Below, piece by piece: positions 45,013 to 53,343 of a DNA stretch of 64,000 nt. Both the position numbers and the translations under genes were made by a program. The stretch's first letter is position 1. Every line of letters begins with the position of its first letter. This DNA comes from HKST-UBA85 sp035654775 (GTDB taxonomy: Bacteria > Bacteroidota > Bacteroidia > Flavobacteriales > Flavobacteriaceae). Location of the stretch: assembly GCA_035654775.1 (NCBI GenBank), contig DASRWB010000022.1, positions 46,044 through 110,043 on the forward strand, in the 5' to 3' direction. The notes beneath the pieces are model-generated. The model searched no databases and was not told the DNA's origin. It saw only the letters and a list, made by a program, of their open reading frames with translations.

Positions 45013-46266
45013 TTAAACTATCATTCCTGCCGCTACCGTTTCGTTGGTAGTGTCGTCAATTAATATTATACTTCCTGTTATTCTGTTTTCTCTGTACGAA
45101 TCTACCATAAGCGGCTTGGTGGTGCGTATTTTTATTTTCGCTATGTCGTTCATGGCCAGTTCTTTGTCTTCCATATTTCGCTCCAGCGTATTAATATCGT
45201 ACTTGTAAACCACTTCTTTTATCATGGCTTTTTGTTCATTTGTGGTATGCCTTATACTATACTTCGCTCTTGGTTTTGCGGGATTATTGTGCAACCAGCA
45301 AAGCATAATTTCTATGTCTTGCAAAGCATCAGGTGTGTTATTAGAGCGCACAATCATGTCGCCTCTGCTTATGTCTATGTCATCCTCCAAGGTAATACTT
45401 ACAGACATTGGCGCAAAAGCTTCCTCTATTGTACCTTTTAAAGTATCTATCGTTTTAATTTTTGAAGTGAATCCGGAAGGCATAACCGTAACTTCGTCTC
45501 CGGGTCTAAACACGCCGCTCGCTACTCTGCCGGCATAACCTCTATAATCAATGTATTCGTCGCGTTGCGGTCTAAGTACGGTTTGTACGGGAAAACGAGC
45601 GTCTACTTTATTAATGTCGCTACTAATGTGCATGGTTTCCAATGTGTGCAGCAACGGTGCTCCTTGATACCATTTCATCTTTTTTGAGCGATTTACCACA
45701 TTATCCCCGTTTAGTGCGCTTATGGGAATAAACCGAATGTCTTTCACCAGCATTTTTGAAGAAAATTCTTCATATTGTTCAATCACTTTGTTATAAGCTT
45801 CTTCGGCGTAGTCTACCAAGTCCATTTTGTTAATACATACGATAACATGCGGTATATTTAGTAAGGAAGCTATAAACGAATGCCGGCGGGTTTGTTCAAT
45901 AACACCATGTCTGGCATCTACTAAAATGATGGCTGCATTAGCTGTAGAAGCTCCGGTAACCATGTTGCGGGTATATTGAATGTGTCCCGGAGTATCTGCT
46001 ATTATGAACTTTCTCTTTGGTGTTGTAAAGTACCTGTAGGCTACGTCTATGGTTATTCCTTGTTCGCGTTCGTCACGAAGTCCATCGGTAAACAAGGCCA
46101 AATCTACTCCTTGGTGTCCTTTCTTCTTACTGGTGTTTTCTACGGCTTCCAGCTGGTCTTCAAAAATAGATTTGGAGTCGTATAGTAAACGTCCTATTAA
46201 TGTACTTTTGCCGTCATCTACACTTCCTGCTGTGGTAAAACGTAATAATTGATTGTTGTCTAACAT
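45013..46266 (-). CDS. cysN: Sulfate adenylyltransferase GTPase subunit
   Basis: This 417-residue translational-GTPase-like subunit of ATP sulfurylase has the P-loop TAGSVDDGKSTLIGRLL, DTPGHIQYTRNM (G3), and NKMDLVDYAEE (G4), followed by two beta-barrel domains. GTP hydrolysis drives the CysD-catalysed formation of APS from ATP and sulfate. No APS-kinase domain is fused; that activity is the separate cysC. Unusually, it is separated from cysD by three genes (GT2, GT-C, lipoprotein). Confidence 0.95.
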   Translation of the reverse strand: MLDNNQLLRFTTAGSVDDGKSTLIGRLLYDSKSIFEDQLEAVENTSKKKGHQGVDLALFTDGLRDEREQGITIDVAYRYFTTPKRKFIIADTPGHIQYTRNMVTGASTANAAIILVDARHGVIEQTRRHSFIASLLNIPHVIVCINKMDLVDYAEEAYNKVIEQYEEFSSKMLVKDIRFIPISALNGDNVVNRSKKMKWYQGAPLLHTLETMHISSDINKVDARFPVQTVLRPQRDEYIDYRGYAGRVASGVFRPGDEVTVMPSGFTSKIKTIDTLKGTIEEAFAPMSVSITLEDDIDISRGDMIVRSNNTPDALQDIEIMLCWLHNNPAKPRAKYSIRHTTNEQKAMIKEVVYKYDINTLERNMEDKELAMNDIAKIKIRTTKPLMVDSYRENRITGSIILIDDTTNETVAAGMIV

Positions 46267-46297
46267 ATTCTTTCAAATAATTTAATGCATTATAAAA

Positions 46298-46855
46298 TTA
46301 ATCTTTATACCACTCTATTATGTGATTTGATAAGCGTTCGGTTGAAAAAATACTAGGCAAATATTTTTTGTTCGGCCCTTTTACAACTTTATAATGTTTA
46401 CTAATACTATCATAAAATAGATTATTATTAAAAATTTCAAAGTACGTGAGTATTGAATCCTGCTGAATTTTTAAATAATCATCATAATTGTTGATTTCTA
46501 TGGATTTAATATCAAAGTAATTTTGCTTTTTATTAATGCCAAAATCTATTCTAAGCTTATGGGGTTTTATTCCTTTAGGAAAATTAAAAGTAATAATTTG
46601 TTCTGCTTTATTACCACTTATTTTTGATTGTAATGTTTTATTTTCATTAAATTGTTCAGTGATATTTTCCGTGTAATAAACTTTAAACACATCATCATAA
46701 ATAACAGTCATATTTATTTTAATCAGAAAACCTTTTTCTAACTTAAAATCTGGATTTAACCAGGTTCTAAATCTACTGTCTTTAATTTCAACTTCTTTTT
46801 GACAAGAAATAAAGGAACCTATTAAAACTAGTATTACCATTAATCTAACTCTCAT
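46298..46855 (-). CDS. Lipoprotein, related to the one at 44466-44996
   Basis: This 185-residue predicted lipoprotein has the lipobox GSFISC (Cys18). The mature part resembles the other lipoprotein: INMTVIYDDVFKVYYTE, IITFNFPKGIKPHKLRIDFG, and FDIKSIEINNY, then a C-terminal segment KYLPSIFSTERLSNHI comparable to LYPSFSLRQKLINQF in its relative. It overlaps the end of the GT-C gene by 4 bases. The very AT-rich codon use matches that gene and differs from cysN. Function unknown; association with polysaccharide is by context. Confidence 0.6.
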   Translation of the reverse strand: MRVRLMVILVLIGSFISCQKEVEIKDSRFRTWLNPDFKLEKGFLIKINMTVIYDDVFKVYYTENITEQFNENKTLQSKISGNKAEQIITFNFPKGIKPHKLRIDFGINKKQNYFDIKSIEINNYDDYLKIQQDSILTYFEIFNNNLFYDSISKHYKVVKGPNKKYLPSIFSTERLSNHIIEWYKD

Positions 46856-48693
46856 TTTTTTATGTTTTCAATGGTCACTTCGTAAACAATTAAGTCTCTA
46901 TCTTTTTGGGTATTAAAATAATCATTATCAAAAGTTAATTGAATCTCAATTTCTTTACCATTGGTTATCTCAAATTCAAACAGAGTTGTTTCAATTTTTT
47001 TAGAACTGGTAAAAAAGCCACCTAATCTTTCTCCGTTGATTGAAATGTCAAGATGAGCATTTTCATTATTTATAGGGATTTCTGGCTCACTTTTTGTTCG
47101 TAGTGCTAGTCTATATAAGCCCTTTTTTAAAAAAATCTGTTTAGATGAAATTGTAACATTACTTTTAAACAAAATCCCTGATTCCTTTTTTAATAATTTA
47201 GGGCTAAATCCATTTAAGTTTAACTTAACTAAATTCTTTTTGTCTTTATACAAATAAAATCTAGCCCAACAATCAAAGTACTCAATTTCATCAATTAAAT
47301 AATAATTCTCATTAAGAAATTGCTCATTTGCTTTTGTCACTTTAAAGGGTCTTGAATGCGCTCCTATAGCCCAAAAACTCTCATGATTATTATTTTTTAT
47401 TTTAATTTTGTTTATGTAATTATCCAGCTCTGAATTTATAAGCTTGGTACTGTCTCCAAAAAAATGTTCCATGTGCCAGGCTTTTCTATAAACTATCGGG
47501 TGATTATCTGTATTTTTTAGCTTGACTTCCTTTGTTACTTCTCTAAATTGTGTCTTAGTGATTCTGTGATAATAATCCTTAACAACAAATAAATCTACAA
47601 ATGAAGAAATAACGAAAATAAATCCAATAATGAAATAAACTACTTTATGCTTTATTTGTATATATCCTATCGCTACAATAATTATAATTGCAGGTAATGC
47701 ACTAATAAAATACCTATTAATAAGCATTGGAACACTTGCATATGATCTAAAATAAGGAATCATAAATGTAACAAACAGCCATAAGGTTAATATATTAAAG
47801 CTATTAACTATCTTATTGTCTTTTGTTTGTTGATTACTGTGTTTATCTAATAATACTTTTAAATAGAAAATTACAAGTAATAATTCTGCAATGTAAATTA
47901 GAAATTCTGAGTTGCCAAAAAAACTATAAAACATCGATTTAAAAAATATTTTAGATGGAGGTTTTATCCAAAATGAATTTATCTCGGAAATTTTGAGCAA
48001 AATTGGTATGGAGGGTAGAAAGAGAATTACCAAAATTACGCCTGCAATTATACAATGTTTAAAAAACCCCTTTCTAGCTTCTCTCTCTACTACAAAAAAC
48101 AGATACAAACTGAGAATAATAATTTGAGACGCTAAAACAAATAGCCCAAAGAAATGGGTATTAATCATTAATGCAGAAAATACAGCAAAAAATATTATGT
48201 GCTTTAAACTCTGTTTATTTAAAAATCTTACTAAATACAAAAATGAAAAAATAGTAAATAGCATTAGTAAGCTATAAGGTCTTGCTTCCTGTGAATAATA
48301 AATATGAAAATGATTTATTGACAAAATTAGAGCAGCGACCAAGCCCGCTTTCCTTGAATTCAATTCTTTGCCCAATAAATAAACTCCCAGAACACTTAAA
48401 ATTCCCGAAATTACAGAAACACTTCTAACTACCACCACTAAATCCCCAAACAAATGACTAAAAAGACGAGCAATTAAATAATATAGATGTGGCATTTGCT
48501 CCCTTTTAACAGTAATATCATAAAATTCTCTATAAGAAAGCAATGAGTTTGTTTCAACCATTGTATGTATTTCATCAATCCAAATACTCTGAAAATCTAA
48601 ATTATAAAAGCGCAATACAGCAGCTATAATTAAGATTAATACAAGGATTAATTTATAATTAGAAGTTAGTTCTTTAAATAATTTATAAATCAT
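46852..48693 (-). CDS. GT-C (family 39-like) glycosyltransferase with C-terminal CBM-like domain
   Basis: This 613-residue protein has a membrane part of about 11-12 helices (1-385) with the GT-C motif SIWIDEIHTM in the first loop and YYSQEARPYSLLML, as in PMT/ArnT-type enzymes using polyprenyl-phosphate sugars. The last 120 residues or so form a soluble domain with LDISINGERLGGFF and FDNDYFNTQKDRDLIVYEVTI. The ND...DRDL pattern resembles the calcium-site motif of CBM36/CBM60 xylan-binding modules. It likely adds a sugar to the glycan in the periplasm, using the lipid-sugar made by the GT2 encoded 8 bases upstream. Confidence 0.8.
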   Translation of the reverse strand: MIYKLFKELTSNYKLILVLILIIAAVLRFYNLDFQSIWIDEIHTMVETNSLLSYREFYDITVKREQMPHLYYLIARLFSHLFGDLVVVVRSVSVISGILSVLGVYLLGKELNSRKAGLVAALILSINHFHIYYSQEARPYSLLMLFTIFSFLYLVRFLNKQSLKHIIFFAVFSALMINTHFFGLFVLASQIIILSLYLFFVVEREARKGFFKHCIIAGVILVILFLPSIPILLKISEINSFWIKPPSKIFFKSMFYSFFGNSEFLIYIAELLLVIFYLKVLLDKHSNQQTKDNKIVNSFNILTLWLFVTFMIPYFRSYASVPMLINRYFISALPAIIIIVAIGYIQIKHKVVYFIIGFIFVISSFVDLFVVKDYYHRITKTQFREVTKEVKLKNTDNHPIVYRKAWHMEHFFGDSTKLINSELDNYINKIKIKNNNHESFWAIGAHSRPFKVTKANEQFLNENYYLIDEIEYFDCWARFYLYKDKKNLVKLNLNGFSPKLLKKESGILFKSNVTISSKQIFLKKGLYRLALRTKSEPEIPINNENAHLDISINGERLGGFFTSSKKIETTLFEFEITNGKEIEIQLTFDNDYFNTQKDRDLIVYEVTIENIKK

Positions 48694-48701
48694 ATTAATC
48701 C

Positions 48702-49640
48702 TTATTTATTGATAAACTGCTTGTATAGTTCGCTATTTGGAGCATTAATTATTTTCCTAGAACTTAGTTGTAATAGTAATATAATAAATGTTACCGAAAA
48801 AAGCTGTATAACCATTGATAACACAATGAGTATCAAACTTGAAGCCCAGCCGGGGATAGCACTTTCTGTAAAAAGTTTTTTAAATAAAACAAAACCTATA
48901 AGCAATGCACAAAATATCATTAGGTAAACTGAAAATTTCAGAATCCTAAAACATAAAATATCAAAATAAATGGAAATGGAACTAAAACCATGAATAATTA
49001 GGTTTGTCGTATTCATTTTTGATTTTCCGGCATATCGATTTCCTCGCTTTGTAGGAATTGTATCAATCTTAATTCTGGATTCTGCAATACTACTTGCGTA
49101 ATGATTCCACAAGTTTGGCAATATAGCTACTTGGTTCAATAAATTAAATGGAATAGCACTGAAATTCCCAAAATCAATCTTTTTTCCTGTAAGTAATTTA
49201 AAAATTAATTTATAAAAAAAATATCCTGTTTTAAAGCCAATACCTTCACTTCGTTCTACCCTTCGGGCAAATACAATTTTATTATCGGCCTTCTTTACCA
49301 TAGAAATAATGTCTGAAGGCTTATCTTCTCCATCTCCATCAAGTACAATTACATGACCTTCGGAATTAAAATTCTTTACCTTTTCATTTAAAATATACTG
49401 AATTCCTACAGCAACGGCTCTTTGATGACCAATATTTAGTTTTAAATCGACTATTTCAACAGGAATGTTACTCCCTAAAACAAAATTATTAAGTTCTGTT
49501 GAGCCATCGTTAATTACAACTGCACTAAAACGATATTCTGTATTGAGTTTTGCTTCTTTTTCGATATCTGCAATTAAAAAGGATAAACTTTCCCAATCGT
49601 TAAAGATAGGAATCAAAGAAATTATTTCTCTTTTGTGCAT
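48702..49640 (-). CDS. Polyprenyl-phosphate glycosyltransferase (GT2, DPM/GtrB-like)
   Basis: This 312-residue protein has a GT-A catalytic domain (about 1-220) with VVINDGSTELN, the metal motif VLDGDGEDKPSDI, and the acceptor region FGNFSAIPFNLL, then two C-terminal membrane helices, as in GtrB and dolichol-phosphate mannose synthases. It should charge undecaprenyl phosphate with a single sugar for the GT-C enzyme encoded next. This GT2 plus GT-C pairing is a known scheme for decorating surface glycans. Confidence 0.87.
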   Translation of the reverse strand: MHKREIISLIPIFNDWESLSFLIADIEKEAKLNTEYRFSAVVINDGSTELNNFVLGSNIPVEIVDLKLNIGHQRAVAVGIQYILNEKVKNFNSEGHVIVLDGDGEDKPSDIISMVKKADNKIVFARRVERSEGIGFKTGYFFYKLIFKLLTGKKIDFGNFSAIPFNLLNQVAILPNLWNHYASSIAESRIKIDTIPTKRGNRYAGKSKMNTTNLIIHGFSSISIYFDILCFRILKFSVYLMIFCALLIGFVLFKKLFTESAIPGWASSLILIVLSMVIQLFSVTFIILLLQLSSRKIINAPNSELYKQFINK

Positions 49641-49670
49641 TAGTAGTTATTTAATGAAGGTTATGTTCCT

Positions 49671-50576
49671 CTAAAAATACCCTTGACGTTTACGATCTTC
49701 CATAGCCGTTTCAGAGCGCTTGTCGTCACTTCTGTTTCCGCGTTCGGTTTGACGCATGGCAGAAACTTCCATAGCTATTTTTTCAATGGTGTCTGCCTCA
49801 CTTTCTATACCGCCGGTAATGGTAATATCACCCAAGGTTCTAAACCGAATTTTTTTAACTACGATCTTGTCTGTTTCGTCCAAAACCAAAAATTCTGAAT
49901 TGGGTATCCAAGAGTTGTTTCTCCATACCACTTCGCGTTCGTGCGCAAAATATAATGAAGGTATGGCAATGTTTTCTCTTTTTATGTAATTCCACACGTC
50001 CATTTCGGTCCAATTGCTAATGGGAAAAGCTCTGAAATGCTCGCCTTCAAAATGCTTCCCGTTAAAAAGATTCCAGAGTTCGGGGCGTTGATTTTTGGGA
50101 TCCCATTGTCCAAAATCATCCCGATGGGAAAAGAAACGCTCTTTGGCTCTTGCTTTTTCTTCATCACGCCTGCCGCCGCCAATGGCACAGTCTATTTTAT
50201 GGCTTTCTATAGCATCCAGTAGCGTCGTGATTTGCAAGGCATTTCGCGTGGCATTTTTACCGCGTTCTTCAGCTACTCTTCCTTCGTTTATAGATTCTTG
50301 TACCGAACCTACAATTAACTGGACACCTAGTTCTTTGATAAGGTTATCTCGAAATTGAATCGTTTCAGGGAAATTATGTCCGGTATCTACATGCATTAAC
50401 GCAAAAGGAATTTTGCAGGGAAAAAAAGCTTTTCGAGCCAAATGGGTAACTACAATGGAATCTTTTCCGCCGGAAAACAAAATCACCGGATTTTGAAATT
50501 GTGCCCAAACTTCTCTGAGCACATATATAGCTTCGCTTTCCAGTTCGTCAAGGTAATTTAAATAGTACTTACTCAT
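49671..50576 (-). CDS. cysD: Sulfate adenylyltransferase catalytic subunit
   Basis: This 301-residue PP-loop ATPase has the motif LFSGGKDSIVVTHLA, followed by HVDTGHNFPETI, GGRRDEEKARAKER and RAFPISNWTEMDVW. It ends with the usual Arg-rich tail RKRQGYF. With CysN it makes APS from ATP and sulfate. Its start overlaps the cysC end by 8 bases. No APS/PAPS reductase or sulfite reductase gene is in the window, so the product likely feeds sulfation through CysC. Confidence 0.95.
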   Translation of the reverse strand: MSKYYLNYLDELESEAIYVLREVWAQFQNPVILFSGGKDSIVVTHLARKAFFPCKIPFALMHVDTGHNFPETIQFRDNLIKELGVQLIVGSVQESINEGRVAEERGKNATRNALQITTLLDAIESHKIDCAIGGGRRDEEKARAKERFFSHRDDFGQWDPKNQRPELWNLFNGKHFEGEHFRAFPISNWTEMDVWNYIKRENIAIPSLYFAHEREVVWRNNSWIPNSEFLVLDETDKIVVKKIRFRTLGDITITGGIESEADTIEKIAMEVSAMRQTERGNRSDDKRSETAMEDRKRQGYF

Positions 50577-51171
50577 GGTTGAGTTGTAATTTTGGCGTTA
50601 TATGATTGATTATTCTTTTTACGGCTTCCTCTACTGTTTCGGTTTCTGTGTTTATTTCAATAGCCGGATTTTCCGGAGCTTCATAGGGTGATGTAATGCC
50701 GGTCATGTCTTTTATTTGTCCGGTACGTGCTTTTTTGTAAAGCCCTTTTACATCTCTTTTTTCACATGCTTCCAGGCTGGTATTGACAAAAACTTCTACA
50801 AAATTAACATCTTTAACCACATTCTTGATGTTCTCGCGGTCTTTTTTGTATGGGGAAACAAAAGCGGCTAAAACCACAAGACCGGCATCTATCATTAGTT
50901 TGGCTATTTCGGCTATGCGTCTTATGTTTTCTGTTCGGTCTTCAGGAGAAAATGTGAGGTCACTGTTTATACCTTTTCTTATATTGTCTCCGTCCAAACT
51001 GTACGTGTTAATGCCTTTTTTAAACAGTTCTTCTTCCAAGGCATTAGCCAAGGTGGATTTTCCTGAACCCGAAAGCCCGGTAAACCATATTAGAAAGGAA
51101 TGATGTCCTTTTTGCACCATGCGTTCTTTGCGGGTTGTGCGGTAGGTATGCGGAGTGATGTTTTTTTTCAT
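50569..51171 (-). CDS. cysC: Adenylyl-sulfate kinase
   Basis: This 200-residue P-loop kinase phosphorylates APS to PAPS, the sulfate donor of sulfotransferases. It has Walker A FTGLSGSGKSTLANAL, SLDGDNIRKGINSDL, and FVNTSLEACEKRDVKGLYKKAR, and the length is normal for a free-standing enzyme. It overlaps the DUF2061 gene by one base and cysD by 8 bases. Presence of APS kinase beside sulfotransferases is the strongest sign that the pathway serves sulfation. Confidence 0.96.
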   Translation of the reverse strand: MKKNITPHTYRTTRKERMVQKGHHSFLIWFTGLSGSGKSTLANALEEELFKKGINTYSLDGDNIRKGINSDLTFSPEDRTENIRRIAEIAKLMIDAGLVVLAAFVSPYKKDRENIKNVVKDVNFVEVFVNTSLEACEKRDVKGLYKKARTGQIKDMTGITSPYEAPENPAIEINTETETVEEAVKRIINHITPKLQLNHE

Positions 51172-51584
51172 TACTGAAGTGTATTTCTGTTTTTTAGCCC
51201 ATAGTCTAACTTATACCATATTTTTTCATGGAAATAATACAATACCATTTTAGTCACTATTTCTGCAAACCCGATTTTTAATCCGGTAAGCGGGTTTCCT
51301 GTAATAATCCATGCCAAAACCATGGTGTCCAGTGTTCCTAACATACGCCAGGTTATGGTTTTTAAAACGTGTCTTTTATTGCTGTTGTGAAATCGCGTTT
51401 TAAACCAAATGCGTTCATGAACATAGTACAATCCCATTTTAGTTATCATTTCTGCAAACCCGATTTTTAATCCGGTAAATGGGTTTCCGGAAATAATCCA
51501 CGAAATCACAATGGTATCTAACGTACCAATGGCTCTCCAAGTGATAGCTTTTGCTATATGTCGTTTATGCGAATTGTCTTTCAT
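51171..51584 (-). CDS. Duplicated DUF2061 membrane protein
   Basis: This 137-residue protein consists of two DUF2061 units of about 63 residues each (units begin near residues 8 and 71). Each has the pattern W-R-x-x-GTLDT, an SGNP/TGNP-type turn, TGLKIGFAE, TKM-LYY-HE. Each unit would form two membrane helices. DUF2061 proteins are often seen beside sulfate-activation genes; function is unproven, with sulfate or sulfonucleotide handling possible. It lies directly between cysQ and cysC with essentially no gaps. Confidence 0.85.
   Translation of the reverse strand: MKDNSHKRHIAKAITWRAIGTLDTIVISWIISGNPFTGLKIGFAEMITKMGLYYVHERIWFKTRFHNSNKRHVLKTITWRMLGTLDTMVLAWIITGNPLTGLKIGFAEIVTKMVLYYFHEKIWYKLDYGLKNRNTLQ
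51259..51478 (-). repeat. Internal DNA repeat in the DUF2061 gene
   Basis: A 31-base segment (51259-51289) is repeated exactly at 51448-51478, an offset of 189 bases or 63 codons, inside longer, highly similar flanks. It reflects a tandem gene-internal duplication that is recent or kept uniform by conversion. Confidence 0.85.
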
Positions 51585-52385
51585 TTATTGTGATACCAAA
51601 AACCAGGGATTTAACAATTGTTCTTTGTTGTAACGTAATGGCTGATTGGTTTCTTTTGAAATTACTTCAACCCCAACTGCATTACAGATAGCTTGACCCG
51701 CAGCCGTATCCCATTCCATAGTTGGGGCAAACCGCGGATAAACATCCGCTTTTCCTTCAGCAATTAAACAAAATTTTAAAGAACTTCCTTTGGACACCAT
51801 TTCTACTTGTTTGCCTTGTTTTTTTAGCGAAGCCACAAACTCTTGTGTTTCTGCATTCATGTGAGATCTACTGCCTACTACTTGCACGGTGTGGTTCGCA
51901 GCAGGTTTGGGCTGTAGTGCTACAGCATTTTCTATTACCTGATTAAGGGAAGCTTTATGGGTTTCCAATTGAGCCTTGAATGCGTTTTTAGCGCTTACTT
52001 CTGCAAAATAAATGGTTTTTACGGCGGGTACATAAATTACTCCCAACACCGGTTTTTGGTTTACCACTAAAGCGATATTTACGGTAAACTCTCCATTGCG
52101 TTTTATAAATTCTTTAGTGCCGTCAACAGGATCTACAATCCAGCATGTATCCCATTGCTTTCTGACGGCAAATTCAATTTGCTTGTTTTCTTCAGAAATA
52201 ATGGGAATGTTGGTGGACTTTAAATAGTGGTTTATGATTTTATTTGCGTTTTTATCCGCTAGTGTTAATGGCGATTTGTCGTCTTTGTATTCTACCTCAA
52301 CAACCGTGTTGTATACTTTCATGATTTCATCGCCGGCATGTAACGACGCAGTTATTGCGGTTTGCAGATTTTTGGTTAATTCCAT
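51585..52385 (-). CDS. cysQ: 3'(2'),5'-bisphosphate nucleotidase
   Basis: This 266-residue member of the inositol monophosphatase superfamily has the metal-binding motifs SEEN, WIVDPVDGTKEFIKRNGEFTVNIAL, and MEWDTAAGQAICNAVG. It hydrolyses PAP, the by-product left after sulfotransferases use PAPS, to AMP and phosphate, relieving inhibition. It is first in the cysQ-DUF2061-cysC-cysD operon behind its own promoter, which fits a sulfation cycle: make PAPS, use it, clear PAP. Confidence 0.93.
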   Translation of the reverse strand: MELTKNLQTAITASLHAGDEIMKVYNTVVEVEYKDDKSPLTLADKNANKIINHYLKSTNIPIISEENKQIEFAVRKQWDTCWIVDPVDGTKEFIKRNGEFTVNIALVVNQKPVLGVIYVPAVKTIYFAEVSAKNAFKAQLETHKASLNQVIENAVALQPKPAANHTVQVVGSRSHMNAETQEFVASLKKQGKQVEMVSKGSSLKFCLIAEGKADVYPRFAPTMEWDTAAGQAICNAVGVEVISKETNQPLRYNKEQLLNPWFLVSQ

Positions 52386-52422
52386 ACTTTTTTTACGGTG
52401 ATTAGCTCAATTTAATGTGTTG

Positions 52423-52430
52423 CAAATGTA
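52423..52430 (-). promoter_or_regulatory. -7 element of the cysQ operon
   Basis: The minus strand reads TACATTTG followed by CA, a perfect TAnnTTTG match about 37 bases before the cysQ ATG in the 97-base gap after rfbD. No clear TTG is at the right spacing. It would give the sulfate-activation genes their own transcription start. Confidence 0.6.
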
Positions 52431-52482
52431 GGCATTTAAAGGGAAAATTAAGTTACTTTGGGTCAGGTTTTGGGTATTTCGT

Positions 52483-53343
52483 TTAGGTTAGAATAGGTTG
52501 AATTGTTCTTTTTAAATCTTCCTCCCAGCTTAAAATTTTAGGATATTTTGCAAGTGCTTTTTGGTTGCTTAACACACTATACTTAGGTCTTTCGGCTTTG
52601 GTTTTGAATTCGGCTACCGGGTTTATTTTTTGGTTTTCATACATTGGAAAATAGTCTGCAATCGCTCTGGCAAACCCAAACCAGGATGTTTTTCCACTTG
52701 CCGTAACATGGTATACTCCATAGGTGTTTTCTTTGCTTTTTATTAAGAAATAACAAAATTCTGCCACTAATGTTGTACTTGTGGGAATACCTGTTTGCGA
52801 ATCGATTATGTTTAGTGTTTCGTTTGCTTTGATTTTTGAAACTATGGTTTTCAGGAAGTTTTTTCCGTATATAGAATACAGCCAGGAAGTTCTGAGGATA
52901 AAGTGTTTTGGGCAATTTTTCTGAATGTATTGTTCGCCGGCTTCTTTAGATTTACCGTACTGATTGATAGGATGTGTGATGTCTTTTTCTGTATAGGGTT
53001 GATTTTTCTTTCCGTCAAAAACATAGTCCGTAGAAATATGAATAAATACGGTGTTTGTTTCACGGCATTTTAGGGCAAGCGTGTTCACCGCCTGCGCGTT
53101 TATTAAAAAGGCCTTGTGTGGTTCTTCTTCGGCTTTTTCAACATTAGTGTAGGCCGCGCAGTTAATGCAATAATCAAACGAATGGATATTAAAAAATGAA
53201 TTTATGGCTTGGTCGTTGCTAATATCCAGTTGTGCTTTGTCTGCAAATGTAAACTCAATATTATCCTGATTCAACGCATGCTGTTGTTTTATGGTTTTTG
53301 CTAGTTGCCCGCTGGCTCCGGTAACTAAAACTTTACAAGACAT
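52483..53343 (-). CDS. rfbD: dTDP-4-dehydrorhamnose reductase
   Basis: This enzyme of about 286 residues makes the last step to dTDP-L-rhamnose. Motifs are VTGASGQLAKTI (NADPH binding), YCINCAAYTNVEKAEEEP, HISTDYVFDGKKNQPYTE, and the catalytic YGKSKEAGE. I prefer the ATG at 53343 (protein starting MSCKVLVTGASG); an ATG at 53355 would add four residues. The start lies inside the end of rfbC. Confidence 0.94.
   Translation of the reverse strand: MSCKVLVTGASGQLAKTIKQQHALNQDNIEFTFADKAQLDISNDQAINSFFNIHSFDYCINCAAYTNVEKAEEEPHKAFLINAQAVNTLALKCRETNTVFIHISTDYVFDGKKNQPYTEKDITHPINQYGKSKEAGEQYIQKNCPKHFILRTSWLYSIYGKNFLKTIVSKIKANETLNIIDSQTGIPTSTTLVAEFCYFLIKSKENTYGVYHVTASGKTSWFGFARAIADYFPMYENQKINPVAEFKTKAERPKYSVLSNQKALAKYPKILSWEEDLKRTIQPILT

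Noticed and set aside
45013..46266. cysN as a NodQ-like fusion with APS kinase
   Set aside because: The protein ends after the barrel domains at 417 residues; a separate cysC is present at 50569-51171.
45013..52385. Reading the cys genes as ordinary sulfate assimilation
   Set aside because: APS kinase with two sulfotransferases and PAP phosphatase, and no reductase genes, fit sulfation better. Assimilation elsewhere in the genome cannot be excluded from this window.
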